From Thermogemmatispora tikiterensis (GTDB lineage: Bacteria; Chloroflexota; Ktedonobacteria; Ktedonobacterales; Ktedonobacteraceae), in contig NZ_MCIF01000002.1 of the NCBI RefSeq assembly GCF_003268475.1, positions 3,318,478 through 3,382,477 on the forward strand: 64,000 bases of DNA, written 5' to 3'. This document shows positions 26,326-34,840 of the stretch, piece after piece. Position numbers and translations under genes: made by a program. Numbering within the stretch: position 1 is the stretch's first letter; each line of letters begins with the position of its first letter. Under the pieces are notes generated by a model, which had not been told where the DNA came from, made no database searches, and worked only from the letters and a program-made list of their open reading frames with translations.

Positions 26326-27213
26326 ATGACCCTTGGACAGGCCATTCTGCTCTTTCTGGCCGCGGTGCTCGGCGGCATGCTGAACTCGGTTGCCGGTGGA
26401 GGCAGCTTTATCGGATTTCCAGCGCTGATCTTTACTGGCGTGCCTTCCATCAATGCCAACGCGACCAACACGGTCGCACTCTGGCCGGGCGTGGTGGCCA
26501 GTGCTGGTGCCTATCGCCACGAGCTGGCCCGGCAGCCACGGGCATTGATGCTAGTGCTGGGCGGCACCAGTCTCATTGGCGGCATCCTGGGCGCATTGTT
26601 GTTGCTGCGCACACCTCAGCAGACCTTCACCTTGCTGATTCCGCCTTTGCTCCTGATCGCTACGGTCCTCTTCGCCGTTAGCCCACGGTTGACAGCCCTC
26701 TTGCGCAAGCGACGCGCAGCAGCGGCTCTCTCAGCGGCTACCGCCAGTACGACTGCGACTGAGGAGGCCACGCTCTCCTCAGAAGCCCTGACGGCGGGAA
26801 CCCTGGCCTGGAGCGCAGAGAAGCTCTCCCCTCTCAAGTTGGTCAGCGTCTCTTTTTTTCAACTGCTGATCGCCACCTATGGGGGCTACTTCGGCGGCGG
26901 TATCGGCATCTTGATGTTGGCCACGCTGGGCATGATGGGTATGGAAAATATCCATGAGATGAATGGCCTCAAGACCCTGCTGGCGGGCCTGATCAACGGG
27001 GTGGCAGTGATTACCTTTGCGCTGGCCGGCGCGGTCTTCTGGCCCCAGGCCCTGCTGATGGTGGTGGGAGCCGTGATCGGCGGCTACGGCGGTGCCTACT
27101 ACGCGCGCAAAATCGACCAGCGCTGGGTACGCCTCTTTGTGACGCTGGTCGGCGTGACTATGACCCTCTACTTCTTTATCAATATCTATATCCTGGGACA
27201 CAGCGGCAAATAA
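26326..27213 (+). CDS. TauE/SafE-family permease
   Basis: A 295-residue membrane protein of the sulfite/organosulfur anion exporter family (TauE/SafE, formerly DUF81). Seen: LGGMLNSVAGGGSFIGFPALI, the N-terminal family repeat, and its second copy ATYGGYFGGGIGILMLATLG, each followed by hydrophobic helices, about eight in all. A polar Ala/Thr-rich loop sits in the middle (about 135-170). The ATG at 26326 is chosen because earlier codons overlap promoter-like TATGAT (26278-26283); AAAGGAAAG lies upstream. The real substrate cannot be told from sequence. Confidence 0.88.
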   Translation: MTLGQAILLFLAAVLGGMLNSVAGGGSFIGFPALIFTGVPSINANATNTVALWPGVVASAGAYRHELARQPRALMLVLGGTSLIGGILGALLLLRTPQQTFTLLIPPLLLIATVLFAVSPRLTALLRKRRAAAALSAATASTTATEEATLSSEALTAGTLAWSAEKLSPLKLVSVSFFQLLIATYGGYFGGGIGILMLATLGMMGMENIHEMNGLKTLLAGLINGVAVITFALAGAVFWPQALLMVVGAVIGGYGGAYYARKIDQRWVRLFVTLVGVTMTLYFFINIYILGHSGK

Positions 27214-27284
27214 CCGCTGCTGAGCCGAGACCGCCCGTTAACTAAAGAGGCGAGCGGTCCCAAACAGAAGGGGAACTTTTAGGA

Positions 27285-27329
27285 CGAAGGCGCCGTCCTT
27301 CGGATGGGGTCATCCATCGACGAAGGAGG
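27285..27329 (+). promoter_or_regulatory. Mutually exclusive hairpins covering the DUF2330 ribosome-binding site
   Basis: CGAAGG occurs twice (27285-27290 and 27321-27326) around one CCTTCG (27297-27302). Pairing with the first copy gives a small hairpin. Pairing with the second gives a stem CCTTCGGATGG (27297-27307) with CCATC-GA-CGAAGG (27314-27326), which buries AAGGAGG (27323-27329), the Shine-Dalgarno of the ATG at 27337. Confidence 0.55.
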
Positions 27330-27336
27330 TGTCCAG

Positions 27337-28479
27337 ATGTCGATCATATACCGCCTCTGGAAGGGGCCGCTTGCGGCTTTGTTGTTGCTGCTCCTGACCT
27401 TGCTGCAGGCGGAGCCTGCTCTGGCCTGCGGGGGACTGCTGGCCCCCAACGGCAGCGTACGCCTGCAACGCGCAACTACGCTGGTGGCCTGGCACGCCGG
27501 CATCGAGTATTATTTGACCAGCTTCACCTACCAGGGGGATGCCAGCCGTCTCGGCTGGATCGTGCCACTACCAACGGCTCCGCTGCGCATTCAGGAGGGA
27601 GGCGCCTGGACCCTGCAACGCTTGAGCCTGGAGGTTCAGCAGCGCCTGCTGGCACACGAGGCAGTGCCAGCAGCGGTGCAGCTGAGTGCGGCCAGCGTCC
27701 AGGTAGTGCAGCGCGTGCAGATTGCAGCGCTGAATATCACGGTGGTCAAAGGCAAGGGGGCGGCTGTTCTTGACTGGGCCACCCAACATGGCTTTCTGCT
27801 CGATGAGGAAACACGGGATCACCTGCTGGTCTACGGTCAGGCGAGTCCTTTTTTCATGGCTGTGCAGTTCGACGCTGCACAGGCCCGCCAGCGCGGCCTG
27901 ACCCAGGGGGATGGAACGCCGCTGCTGATCACGATGCGCTTGCCTCAACTCTGGGTGCCGCTGGAGGTGCTGGCTATCGGCACTGATACGGTGAATGCCG
28001 ATCTATTCCTGCTGACTGATCAGCCTCTCTATACCAGCGACTGGGCTTATCACCTGGGACTATCGCCAGTGGGCAGCCAGGTGCCCGGGGCGCCGGGTCT
28101 ACAGATTCGTCTCCAGGAGCCGCTGAACGAGACCCTCTATCACGATCTGGTGAGTGACCGCAATATGAGCTGGGTCTGGCCAGGAAGCTGGCTTACTTAT
28201 CTCAGTTTGACAGCGCCGGCACCCCAGGTCACTTATGATTTGCAGGTTAGCCCACAGCCAGGGCTGATGCATGCTGTCAGCTTTGGTACTCCTCCCCAGC
28301 AACTGCGGCAGCCCTCAGGCTTCTATCTGCCAGAATGGGTACCCGCTCTGCCCCAGGGAACTTTGCCTATTCTGCTAGAAACGGCCGGCCTCCTGCTGCT
28401 CGTTGCTGGCCTGGCGCTCTGGCATTACCGGAGTCGCGGGGGCAATATGCCTGGAAGGGTCTCTTCCCACCACGGATGA
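27337..28479 (+). CDS. DUF2330-family exported membrane-anchored protein
   Basis: A 380-residue protein with a signal peptide (LAALLLLLLTLLQAEPALA, cleavage near residue 30). The mature part begins CGGLLAPNG, as in DUF2330 proteins, and a C-terminal TM helix (about 340-362, ILLETAGLLLLVAGLALWHY) is followed by a short basic tail. The central domain has LTSFTYQGDASRLGWIVPLPTAP, a DUF2330 hallmark. The function of the family is unknown. AAGGAGG lies 7 bases before the ATG and can be trapped in a hairpin. It follows the TauE/SafE gene by 123 bases on the same strand, so linked expression is possible. Confidence 0.85.
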   Translation: MSIIYRLWKGPLAALLLLLLTLLQAEPALACGGLLAPNGSVRLQRATTLVAWHAGIEYYLTSFTYQGDASRLGWIVPLPTAPLRIQEGGAWTLQRLSLEVQQRLLAHEAVPAAVQLSAASVQVVQRVQIAALNITVVKGKGAAVLDWATQHGFLLDEETRDHLLVYGQASPFFMAVQFDAAQARQRGLTQGDGTPLLITMRLPQLWVPLEVLAIGTDTVNADLFLLTDQPLYTSDWAYHLGLSPVGSQVPGAPGLQIRLQEPLNETLYHDLVSDRNMSWVWPGSWLTYLSLTAPAPQVTYDLQVSPQPGLMHAVSFGTPPQQLRQPSGFYLPEWVPALPQGTLPILLETAGLLLLVAGLALWHYRSRGGNMPGRVSSHHG

Positions 28480-29155
28480 ACGCTTCCTTTACGCCTGAGG
28501 CGAGCGTAGTTGTCCTCCAGCAGAACTGACCAGGCGGCTGCGCTCGCTCTGCTCTCTGCTGCCCTAGCGATCTGACAGAAATACCATCACCAGTACAAAG
28601 ACCTTTCCAGCCTCTCCATCTATATCCCCCCTTAAATTTAATTAGAGCACGTTTCGTGATCCTTGCTTCAAAATCAATCCCTTCTTCGCCCCCTGACGGC
28701 CTCTTCACCCGGGAATTACATTTCTTATCGAGGTAAAAATCGATATTACTGCTCGCTTGTCTTGAAGCATGCAGGCAGTAATATCGATGATAATTGCGAT
28801 GGAAATCTCAGGGATCTTCGATAGTCATTCTTACACAAGAAATCTGACCCAAAATAGGAAATAGGTCTAAAAACTCCCATCATCACCTTGAAAAATAGAT
28901 CCATAAGAACGTACAACAATAAAGAAGCACTTACAATCGTCTTGCGTATAGCGCATCCAGCAAGCCCCCACGCAGATCGGGAGCTGGCGAGAATCTAATC
29001 TAGCGAAGAGCCAAGGAGGTCGCAACGTAGCGCCGCGCCGCGCCAGGGCCAGTCAACGGACGGGGGGGGAAGGAGAGCGCTCTGTTACTGGACAAGAGAG
29101 GATCTAAATGAAGCTCATGAGGAGCGACAAAACATCGTAGGGAGCGGTTGTGTCT
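28480..29155. other. AT-rich intergenic island
   Basis: No gene is supported over about 675 bases. From about 28620 to 28960 the sequence is clearly more AT-rich than its surroundings. It contains the 14-bp inverted repeat at 28739-28788 and a TTACAA...TATAGC promoter-like pair near 28925-28950 directed at the methyltransferase gene. Confidence 0.5.
28739..28788. repeat. Perfect 14-bp inverted repeat
   Basis: ATCGATATTACTGC (28739-28752) and GCAGTAATATCGAT (28775-28788) with a 22-base spacer. AT-rich arms without a following T-run argue against a plain terminator. It may be a protein-binding site or an extruding hairpin. Confidence 0.85.
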
Positions 29156-30382
29156 ATGAATATCTTGCATTGGCTGAAACAGTTGTGGCGAGGAAGAGCT
29201 AAAAGACGCGGGCAGCTGAGAGCGGCCCCACAGCAGGCGGTTGCCGGGGTTGGCGTAGCAAGGCAAAGGTCGGAGCAGGCTCATCCGCAGCAGGTTTTGC
29301 GGGTTGGGCAGGACAGAGAGACAGTTACCTGCACTTCGTGTGGGTCAGCAGTCGTCGGGATGTTGGATAGTGCAGGAGGCCTGGCCAGAGCAGCGGTCGA
29401 CAGCTGGCCAGGCTATACAGTACATAATCCGGGTAGTGGAGGCAAGGAGCAGGCCCGAAGGCAGGAGACTACAGATCAGATGGAACCGGTGGGAGTTGGT
29501 AGTGTACTCGTCCAGCCACAGGCCCTGGAGCAGCATCCGACTGTCCGGCTTCCTCAGCCTCCCCAGGTGGCGGCTTTCGCCAGGCGCTACTTGATAGATA
29601 CAGATTACCTGCTGCCGAAGGATCTCATTGAAGCCAATCGGCTCGATTTCCAGCACTTCTACCTCAAGCATGTCCTCAAAAGCAACTATCTGGCGCCGCT
29701 CGACAAGGAGCGCGTGCGCTCTATCCTCGACGTCGGCTGCGGTACCGGGCGCTGGGTCATCGAGATGGCGCGGGCTTTTCCCCAGGCGCGCGTCTATGGC
29801 ATCGATCTGGAATGGTCGACGCCGTCGCAGAAACTCCCCCCAAATGTGAGCTTTTTACAAGGCGACGTTCTCCAGGGTCTGCCCTTCTCCGAGCATACTT
29901 TTGACTATGTCCATCAGCGTCTGCTCGCTATGGGTATTCCAGCGAAGAGATGGCCGTTCCTGTTGCAAGAGCTGCAGCGAGTAACAGCGCCAGGTGGCTG
30001 GATTGAGCTGTTCGAGGGAGGAGATACTTTTGTGAACGCTGGTCCCGCTCTCAGGCTGTTCATAGAGTGGTATCGCCAGGCCAGCAAGCGGGCAGGCTAC
30101 GATCCGGCCATCGCGGATCGTCTTGGCAACCTTTTCCAGGGCCTTGGGCTGCACCATGTCCGCCTGGAAACGTTGAGTGTGCCGGTCGGCCCCTGGGGTC
30201 GCCACGAGGGGGTGATGCTGCAGAAGAACCTGATGGCCACCTTTCCGGGTCTCTTCCCCCTCTTGCAGCAACAACTTAACATTGAGGAAGGACAATTTAA
30301 TACCGTACTGAGAGAGATCAATCGAGAAATAGAAATGTTACAAATCGAGTATCAGTATTACGTAGTTTATGGACAGAAATGA
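29156..30382 (+). CDS. Class I SAM-dependent methyltransferase with long N-terminal extension
   Basis: A 408-residue protein. The methyltransferase domain covers about 175-290: motif I VRSILDVGCGTGRWVIEMA, post-I VYGIDLEW, motif II SFLQGDVLQGLPFSEHTFDYVHQR (core GDVLQGLPF) and APGGWIELFE. The first ~130 residues are low-complexity, Gln/Arg/Gly-rich, with one CTSC pair, and are not part of the family. The C-terminal tail (about 350-408) is helical and may bind substrate. GGGAG lies 11 bases before the ATG at 29156; a GTG at 29150 in frame is an equally possible start. The substrate is unknown. Confidence 0.85.
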   Translation: MNILHWLKQLWRGRAKRRGQLRAAPQQAVAGVGVARQRSEQAHPQQVLRVGQDRETVTCTSCGSAVVGMLDSAGGLARAAVDSWPGYTVHNPGSGGKEQARRQETTDQMEPVGVGSVLVQPQALEQHPTVRLPQPPQVAAFARRYLIDTDYLLPKDLIEANRLDFQHFYLKHVLKSNYLAPLDKERVRSILDVGCGTGRWVIEMARAFPQARVYGIDLEWSTPSQKLPPNVSFLQGDVLQGLPFSEHTFDYVHQRLLAMGIPAKRWPFLLQELQRVTAPGGWIELFEGGDTFVNAGPALRLFIEWYRQASKRAGYDPAIADRLGNLFQGLGLHHVRLETLSVPVGPWGRHEGVMLQKNLMATFPGLFPLLQQQLNIEEGQFNTVLREINREIEMLQIEYQYYVVYGQK

Positions 30383-31145
30383 CAGACAGCTCCTTTTGCT
30401 TGACCTTTTACGCCTGGGCCATGCGCTGCCTGCCTCTGATGTCGCGGCCTGCTGGGGAGCGGCCTCGTGAGGCGGCTACTGCGCGGCGGGCGTTGTCAAG
30501 GGGAAAACAGGCTGCTCGATGTTGCTCAGCGTGGGGCCAGGGAAGGCCCAGCTACTGTCACTGGGGTCAGGCTCGGTGCATGACCGTTCCCGTCCTGAGG
30601 CAGTTGATTTTGCCAGACCAGCGAGTGACTGCGCTCACGCCTCCTTTTCCAGCTGTCACCGAGCAGCCCGCGATAGAGGCGACCCACCGAGGGGAAGCTG
30701 GAGCCAAACAGGTTTTTCCTGCTAGCCCAGATCACCCTCGCAGGCATTTTCTTCGTCGCTTGTAGACTCTCTTCGCCTCCCTGCTGGGAGTCCCAAAGCT
30801 GGCTCTTTTTGGGCAGGGACGGGCCTCACCTGGCTCTCACCCTGCGGTGGCGAGTCAGAGTTTGCTGCCGTCTGACGTGAGGCACAGCGCGGACAAACCA
30901 GCCGCGGCAGTTTCTCTTTCAGCCAGATCGGCGGTGCGGTTGCTGCAAACACCCCTGAACCCCTCCTTGCTGCCTGCCAGTCTCAGGCTATGTCAGGCTT
31001 GTCATGGATGTAGACAGGGCAAGCCCCAGCACTGTACTGATCTTGCCCCTATGAAGAGGACACGCGCCACCACTGGCAAGCTGACAGATTTTTACAAAAG
31101 TACCGTCCCTTCTGTTCCATCCCCAGAGATCGGCGGGCGTGGCGC
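30383..31145. other. Intergenic region without a supported gene
   Basis: About 760 bases separate two convergent genes. Several overlapping short frames are open on both strands. The minus frame at 30722-30952 contains LPRLVCPRCASRQ, one half of a zinc-ribbon-like CxxC, and the adjoining minus frame 30526-30747 continues in another register. A decayed gene is possible, but I cannot support a coding call. Confidence 0.35.
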
Positions 31146-32348
31146 TCAGTGCGGCTCACTGTGAATCTCGGCCGGGCGTGGCTCCGGCGGCAGCTCCTGC
31201 TGGCGGAAGTAGGGCATGACTTCGCGGGCCATCATCTCCTGATGCTTGAGCACCAGGTAATCGGGCATGCCGTCAGTGCAGCCGCCGGTGACCAGCATGC
31301 CAGCATGCAGCACCTCGGTGTAGTAGCTGAGCTTCTCAATGACCGTCGCCGGGCTGCCAGCTATGACCACACCCTGCTCAACCAGTTCCTTGAAGGTGGT
31401 ATTGGCGAAGCCAAAACTGGCGCGGTTCTCAATGGCCGCTCGAATGCTGCGCAGGCTCATGTAGCCCGGCGGCATGAAGAACTCAGTCGGAACTTTCATG
31501 GCCTTCTGAAAGAGCCACATCATGTAGCGCTCTCCCTCTTTCATGGCCAGATCATCAGTCTCAGCGATGGCGATCGGCACGCAGAAGGCAAGCTGTTCAG
31601 GCTGAGCTTCGTAGCCATATTTCTCCTCAGCCAGGCGGCGATACAGTTCATAGGCCCGCTTGCGCTGCTCCATTGGCATGAAGACGGTCATGTAGGGATA
31701 GCGATGGGCGGCGGCGAAGTCGATGGTTTCCAGACTGGCAGTGCCCGGCATCCAGATCGGCGGATGCGGCTTCTGCAAAGGTCGCGGCCAGATGTTGACG
31801 TAGCGATAGTTGTAGTGCTCTCCCTCGAAGCTGAAGGGACCGGGCCGCGTCCAGGCCTGGATAATGAGATCGTGGGCCTCGTTCATGCGCTCACGGCTCA
31901 GCGTCGGATTGATATTGTAGCTGAAGTATTCCATGCCAGTGCCGCGCACAAAGCCGGAGATGATGCGTCCGCCGCTGATGACATCGAGCATGGCGATCTC
32001 CTCTGCGACGCGCAGAGGATCGTCGTGGAGCGGCAGGGCGTTGCCGATGATGCCGATCCTGGCCCGCTTGATGCGCTGGGTAAGCACGGCGGCCATGATG
32101 TTGGGCGAGGGCATCGTACCATAGGCATTCTGATGATGCTCGTTGACGCAAACGCTGTCCCAGCCCAGTTTGTCAGCACGCTCCAGCTCGTCGAAGTAGC
32201 GGTTATAGAGGGCGTGACCCTTCTCGGGGTCGTAAATGCTGTTGGGTAACGTCACCCAGGCCGAGTCGTATTTTTCATCGAAGTCGGGCGGCAGATCAGG
32301 CCAGGGCATGAGATGGAAGTAGTGAAAAGTCAGTCGAGGGCGGCTCAT
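31146..32348 (-). CDS. LLM-class flavin-dependent oxidoreductase
   Basis: A 400-residue luciferase-like monooxygenase (bacterial luciferase TIM barrel using reduced flavin). Seen: FDELERADKLGWDSVCVNEHHQNA (core VNEHH), ARIGIIGNALPLHDDPLRVAEE, MLDVISGGRIISGFVRG (the family's LD-LS-GGR-GxG signature), PRPLQKPHPPIWMPG and FGFANTTFKELVEQG with GSPATVIEKL. GGAGGTG lies 9 bases before the ATG at 32348. That ATG overlaps the stop of the preceding hydrolase gene by 4 bases, so the two are coupled. Together they could oxidise and then hydrolyse a shared substrate, unknown. Confidence 0.92.
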   Translation of the reverse strand: MSRPRLTFHYFHLMPWPDLPPDFDEKYDSAWVTLPNSIYDPEKGHALYNRYFDELERADKLGWDSVCVNEHHQNAYGTMPSPNIMAAVLTQRIKRARIGIIGNALPLHDDPLRVAEEIAMLDVISGGRIISGFVRGTGMEYFSYNINPTLSRERMNEAHDLIIQAWTRPGPFSFEGEHYNYRYVNIWPRPLQKPHPPIWMPGTASLETIDFAAAHRYPYMTVFMPMEQRKRAYELYRRLAEEKYGYEAQPEQLAFCVPIAIAETDDLAMKEGERYMMWLFQKAMKVPTEFFMPPGYMSLRSIRAAIENRASFGFANTTFKELVEQGVVIAGSPATVIEKLSYYTEVLHAGMLVTGGCTDGMPDYLVLKHQEMMAREVMPYFRQQELPPEPRPAEIHSEPH

Positions 32349-33169
32349 GAGGGCTTCACCTCCTGCGGCTGCGACTCCTGAAGAAAGGCGGAGACGTGGG
32401 CAACCCACTGCTCACAGACTTCAAACATGGGCATATGACCGGTCCCTTCAAGCATGACGAGCTGCGCACCGGGAATGAGGCGCTGCCACTCTTCACCATA
32501 GGCAGCCGGAATGAGGCGATCACGCGCGCCCCAGATGATCAGCGTGGGGCAGTTCAGTCGCTGGAGACGCCGCGCCAGCCTGGGATCATAGTGCGGGTTC
32601 CAGGCCAGAGCGGCCAGCGTGGTGCGCTCGGCATAGAGGCGGACAAAGTAGTCGGTGTTGATCTCACGCGGGATCAAGGGTGCGGCGGCCATCAGATTCT
32701 CAAAGCAGGTCTCTAGCAGTCGCTGAGGACTGAGAGCGAAAATGTCAGCCATCGGGACCCCTTTGACCCGTAAGCCCGCAGCGTTGGAGAGGACGAGCCG
32801 GCTGACACGCTCGGGGTACCAGACAGCGATTTCGGCAGCCATCCAGCCCCCAAGCGAGTGCCCGACCAGGGCGACACGCTCAAGGCTCAGGGCCGCCATG
32901 AGATCGCGGAAGTAAAGCACGTAATCGCTCATATCGTGCATCCAGTCTGGCCGCTCGCTGAGGCCAAAACCTGGGATATCAGGAGCAAAGAGGTGGAATC
33001 GCTGGGCCAGGAGACGGTGGTAGTCGAGCCAGAGATTGCCAAGATGGGTGCCGTGCAGGTAGAGCAGCGGCGGCGCTGTGGGAGGACCGGCCTCAAAGAG
33101 ATGGGTGGCTATCCCTTGCACTTCAATGGTGCGTTCAATCCGGCCGCCAGCGCGATCGGCTTCGGTCAT
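32345..33169 (-). CDS. Alpha/beta-fold hydrolase
   Basis: A 274-residue alpha/beta hydrolase. Seen: oxyanion region LLYLHGTHLGNLW, LFAPDIPGFGLSERP, nucleophile elbow ALVGHSLGGWMAAE (catalytic Ser), the acid after LIIWGARDRLIP and the His in EGTGHMPMFE. The ATG at 33169 has AAAGGAG eight bases upstream; a GTG nine bases earlier is less likely. A TGG-TATCCT extended -10 lies at 33374-33382 on this strand. It is translationally coupled to the flavin oxidoreductase. The arrangement resembles meta-cleavage or Baeyer-Villiger pathways, but the substrate is not known. Confidence 0.9.
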   Translation of the reverse strand: MTEADRAGGRIERTIEVQGIATHLFEAGPPTAPPLLYLHGTHLGNLWLDYHRLLAQRFHLFAPDIPGFGLSERPDWMHDMSDYVLYFRDLMAALSLERVALVGHSLGGWMAAEIAVWYPERVSRLVLSNAAGLRVKGVPMADIFALSPQRLLETCFENLMAAAPLIPREINTDYFVRLYAERTTLAALAWNPHYDPRLARRLQRLNCPTLIIWGARDRLIPAAYGEEWQRLIPGAQLVMLEGTGHMPMFEVCEQWVAHVSAFLQESQPQEVKPS

Positions 33170-33484
33170 CGCTGACACTCCTTTCCCTCCAGATGCAGAG
33201 CATGACTTCGCTCAAACGCAGGTGAATGTCTGGTCCATCCGTCGGCCCTGATGGCTCCTCTCTTCTTGCTCTCGATAGAAGATAGAAAGGGGAACGCCCG
33301 GTGAGTGTGCGTTTGCCTCACGGCGACCAGGAGCAGGAGAGGGAACACAGACAAGACACCGCCCATGGAGAGAAGGATACCATATGCAGCTGTCTCCTCC
33401 GCGCTTGCCGGTAAAGAGAGAAGGTGAGAATAGCGGATAACAGGAGGCGGGACGAGTCAATTCGGCAAGATAATCGATCCGGAC
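33170..33484. other. Promoter region of the hydrolase/oxidoreductase pair
   Basis: This 315-base stretch lies between tcmP and the hydrolase gene, both on the minus strand. It holds an extended -10 (TGG-TATCCT, 33374-33382 on the minus strand), giving a leader of about 200 bases. No gene and no clear tcmP terminator are visible. Confidence 0.4.
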
Positions 33485-34579
33485 CTAGCTAAACAGGACA
33501 GGCATGGTCAGGTCACTGTAGGTGCCTTTCCTCCGCCCTTCCGGCCCATAGACCACAATCTGCCCTTTTTCTTCCAGCAGGCTCAGGCTCGACTTATACT
33601 TGAAAAATTCAGTGTCGGCCAGAACGAATTCTTCAATATCATCAACGGTAACTTTTTGTCCTCTAAAATGGTTATAAATCTTCTGAGCGAGAATCGCTGG
33701 ATCATCATTCTGGAGCAAGAATCCCTGTTCCAGACCAGTGCAGTCGGAGAACACAAAGTTACCCGTCGGGTCAACCTTCCACATCGCGCGCTTCATCTCC
33801 TTCATCCCCCGGCGATGCTTCGTGGCAAAGAAGAGAAAATAATGGGTCGTGTTCTTCCTATCACGCATACAGAATGAGCGCACGTAGCGAGCGCCTGCGA
33901 CAGTTAAAAGCTGCTGACGATAGAGGTCGTGCAGGCGCCGCTGGCGCGTCTGCGCATCGGGGGTGTCAAGGGTGATTGTCCGCCATGCAGTGGTGCCAAA
34001 GAGGGAGTCATAATGCTGCTGCTTGGTCCTGTAATCAAGATCCAGAAAACGATTGGTTCCCTGGTACATGAAGGTGATCAAGACCTCACAGCGAGGGCAA
34101 GCCATCAGGTCGCGAATAATAGACATGGGTGCGTGGGAATAGCCAAATGGATCAACAAAGACAAACATGGCATCATATTGCTCGCACCCGTTGGCCAGAA
34201 GGCTGGTCATCGCCTCTACAAATCTTCCCGTATATACCTGATAGGTCGCCGTGGGTGGCAGCGGCTGGCTCTGGAGATGGGTCCGGAGCTTCCGCTGCAG
34301 ATGAGCAGAGCGCTCGGGGTCCAGCTCCACGAAGAGAAACTTCACCCGGCCTCGCCGCAAGGAGTCGGCGCGATGCTGCTGATAGGCATCGATCATAATC
34401 AACGGCGAGCCGATTTCCCCGCCTACGTACTCCCCTGGACCAGCAAAACCATCGACCAGTAACCCTCTTCTCCCTTCGCGGATGAGGATGGGGAGCCAGG
34501 CATCCAGGTACTTGCGCAGAATGATATGCTTCGCACGCGTATGATCCTCCAGTTTCCAGATCACTGACTGCGGAGCCAT
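33485..34579 (-). CDS. tcmP: Three-Cys-motif partner protein TcmP
   Basis: A 364-residue member of the TcmP family (TIGR04474). Known: these proteins regularly neighbour a protein with a CxxxCxxC, radical-SAM-like motif; biochemical function is undefined. Seen: WKLEDHTRAKHIILRKYLDAW, LLVDGFAGPGEYVGGEIGSP (methyltransferase-like glycine-rich loop), FLFVELDPERSAHL, and FVFVDPFGYSHAPM, the family hallmarks. The C-terminal third has an HTH-like stretch. The upstream gene on the same strand is a radical SAM protein with CPVECGFC, so the partner is probably present. It has its own strong promoter at 34774-34802 and a ~190-base leader with an inverted repeat. Confidence 0.92.
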   Translation of the reverse strand: MAPQSVIWKLEDHTRAKHIILRKYLDAWLPILIREGRRGLLVDGFAGPGEYVGGEIGSPLIMIDAYQQHRADSLRRGRVKFLFVELDPERSAHLQRKLRTHLQSQPLPPTATYQVYTGRFVEAMTSLLANGCEQYDAMFVFVDPFGYSHAPMSIIRDLMACPRCEVLITFMYQGTNRFLDLDYRTKQQHYDSLFGTTAWRTITLDTPDAQTRQRRLHDLYRQQLLTVAGARYVRSFCMRDRKNTTHYFLFFATKHRRGMKEMKRAMWKVDPTGNFVFSDCTGLEQGFLLQNDDPAILAQKIYNHFRGQKVTVDDIEEFVLADTEFFKYKSSLSLLEEKGQIVVYGPEGRRKGTYSDLTMPVLFS

Positions 34580-34642
34580 TGCGCGCTCCTTTCCAGCTCG
34601 CCGTTCCTAAGCCGTCACTCGGGCCAGCCCAGTCCAGCCAGG

Positions 34643-34683
34643 CCGTTCTTCTTACCGCGCTTCCGGGACAGCGAGAAGAACGG
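34643..34683 (-). repeat. 10-bp inverted repeat in the tcmP leader
   Basis: CCGTTCTTCT (34643-34652) and AGAAGAACGG (34674-34683) with a 21-base spacer, between the tcmP promoter and its ATG. No T-run follows, so it is more likely an operator or a leader hairpin than a terminator. Confidence 0.6.
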
Positions 34684-34773
34684 TCGGCGCGGAGGTGGAA
34701 CCTTGCACCATTGGCCGCATCTTCAATTGTTCAATGAAAAAGGACGTTATTAGCCTACATCTATCTCTCTTAG

Positions 34774-34802
34774 AGTATACTCAATAACAGGTTCTTTGAC
34801 AA
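34774..34802 (-). promoter_or_regulatory. Promoter of tcmP
   Basis: On the minus strand TTGTCA (34797-34802), 17 bases, TATACT (34774-34779), each 5/6 to consensus, just after the radical SAM gene's stop at 34841. Confidence 0.75.
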
Positions 34803-34840
34803 GCGAAATCTCGCCAAATAATCAAGCAAGCACTAAAAAG

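Noticed and set aside
30722-30952. Small zinc-ribbon protein on the minus strand
   Set aside because: Only one CxxC pair, no second pair, no ribosome-binding site, and the neighbouring fragment is in another frame.
31149-32249. 366-codon plus-strand open frame
   Set aside because: Antisense to the clearly recognisable flavin-dependent oxidoreductase; no family motif and no ribosome-binding site.
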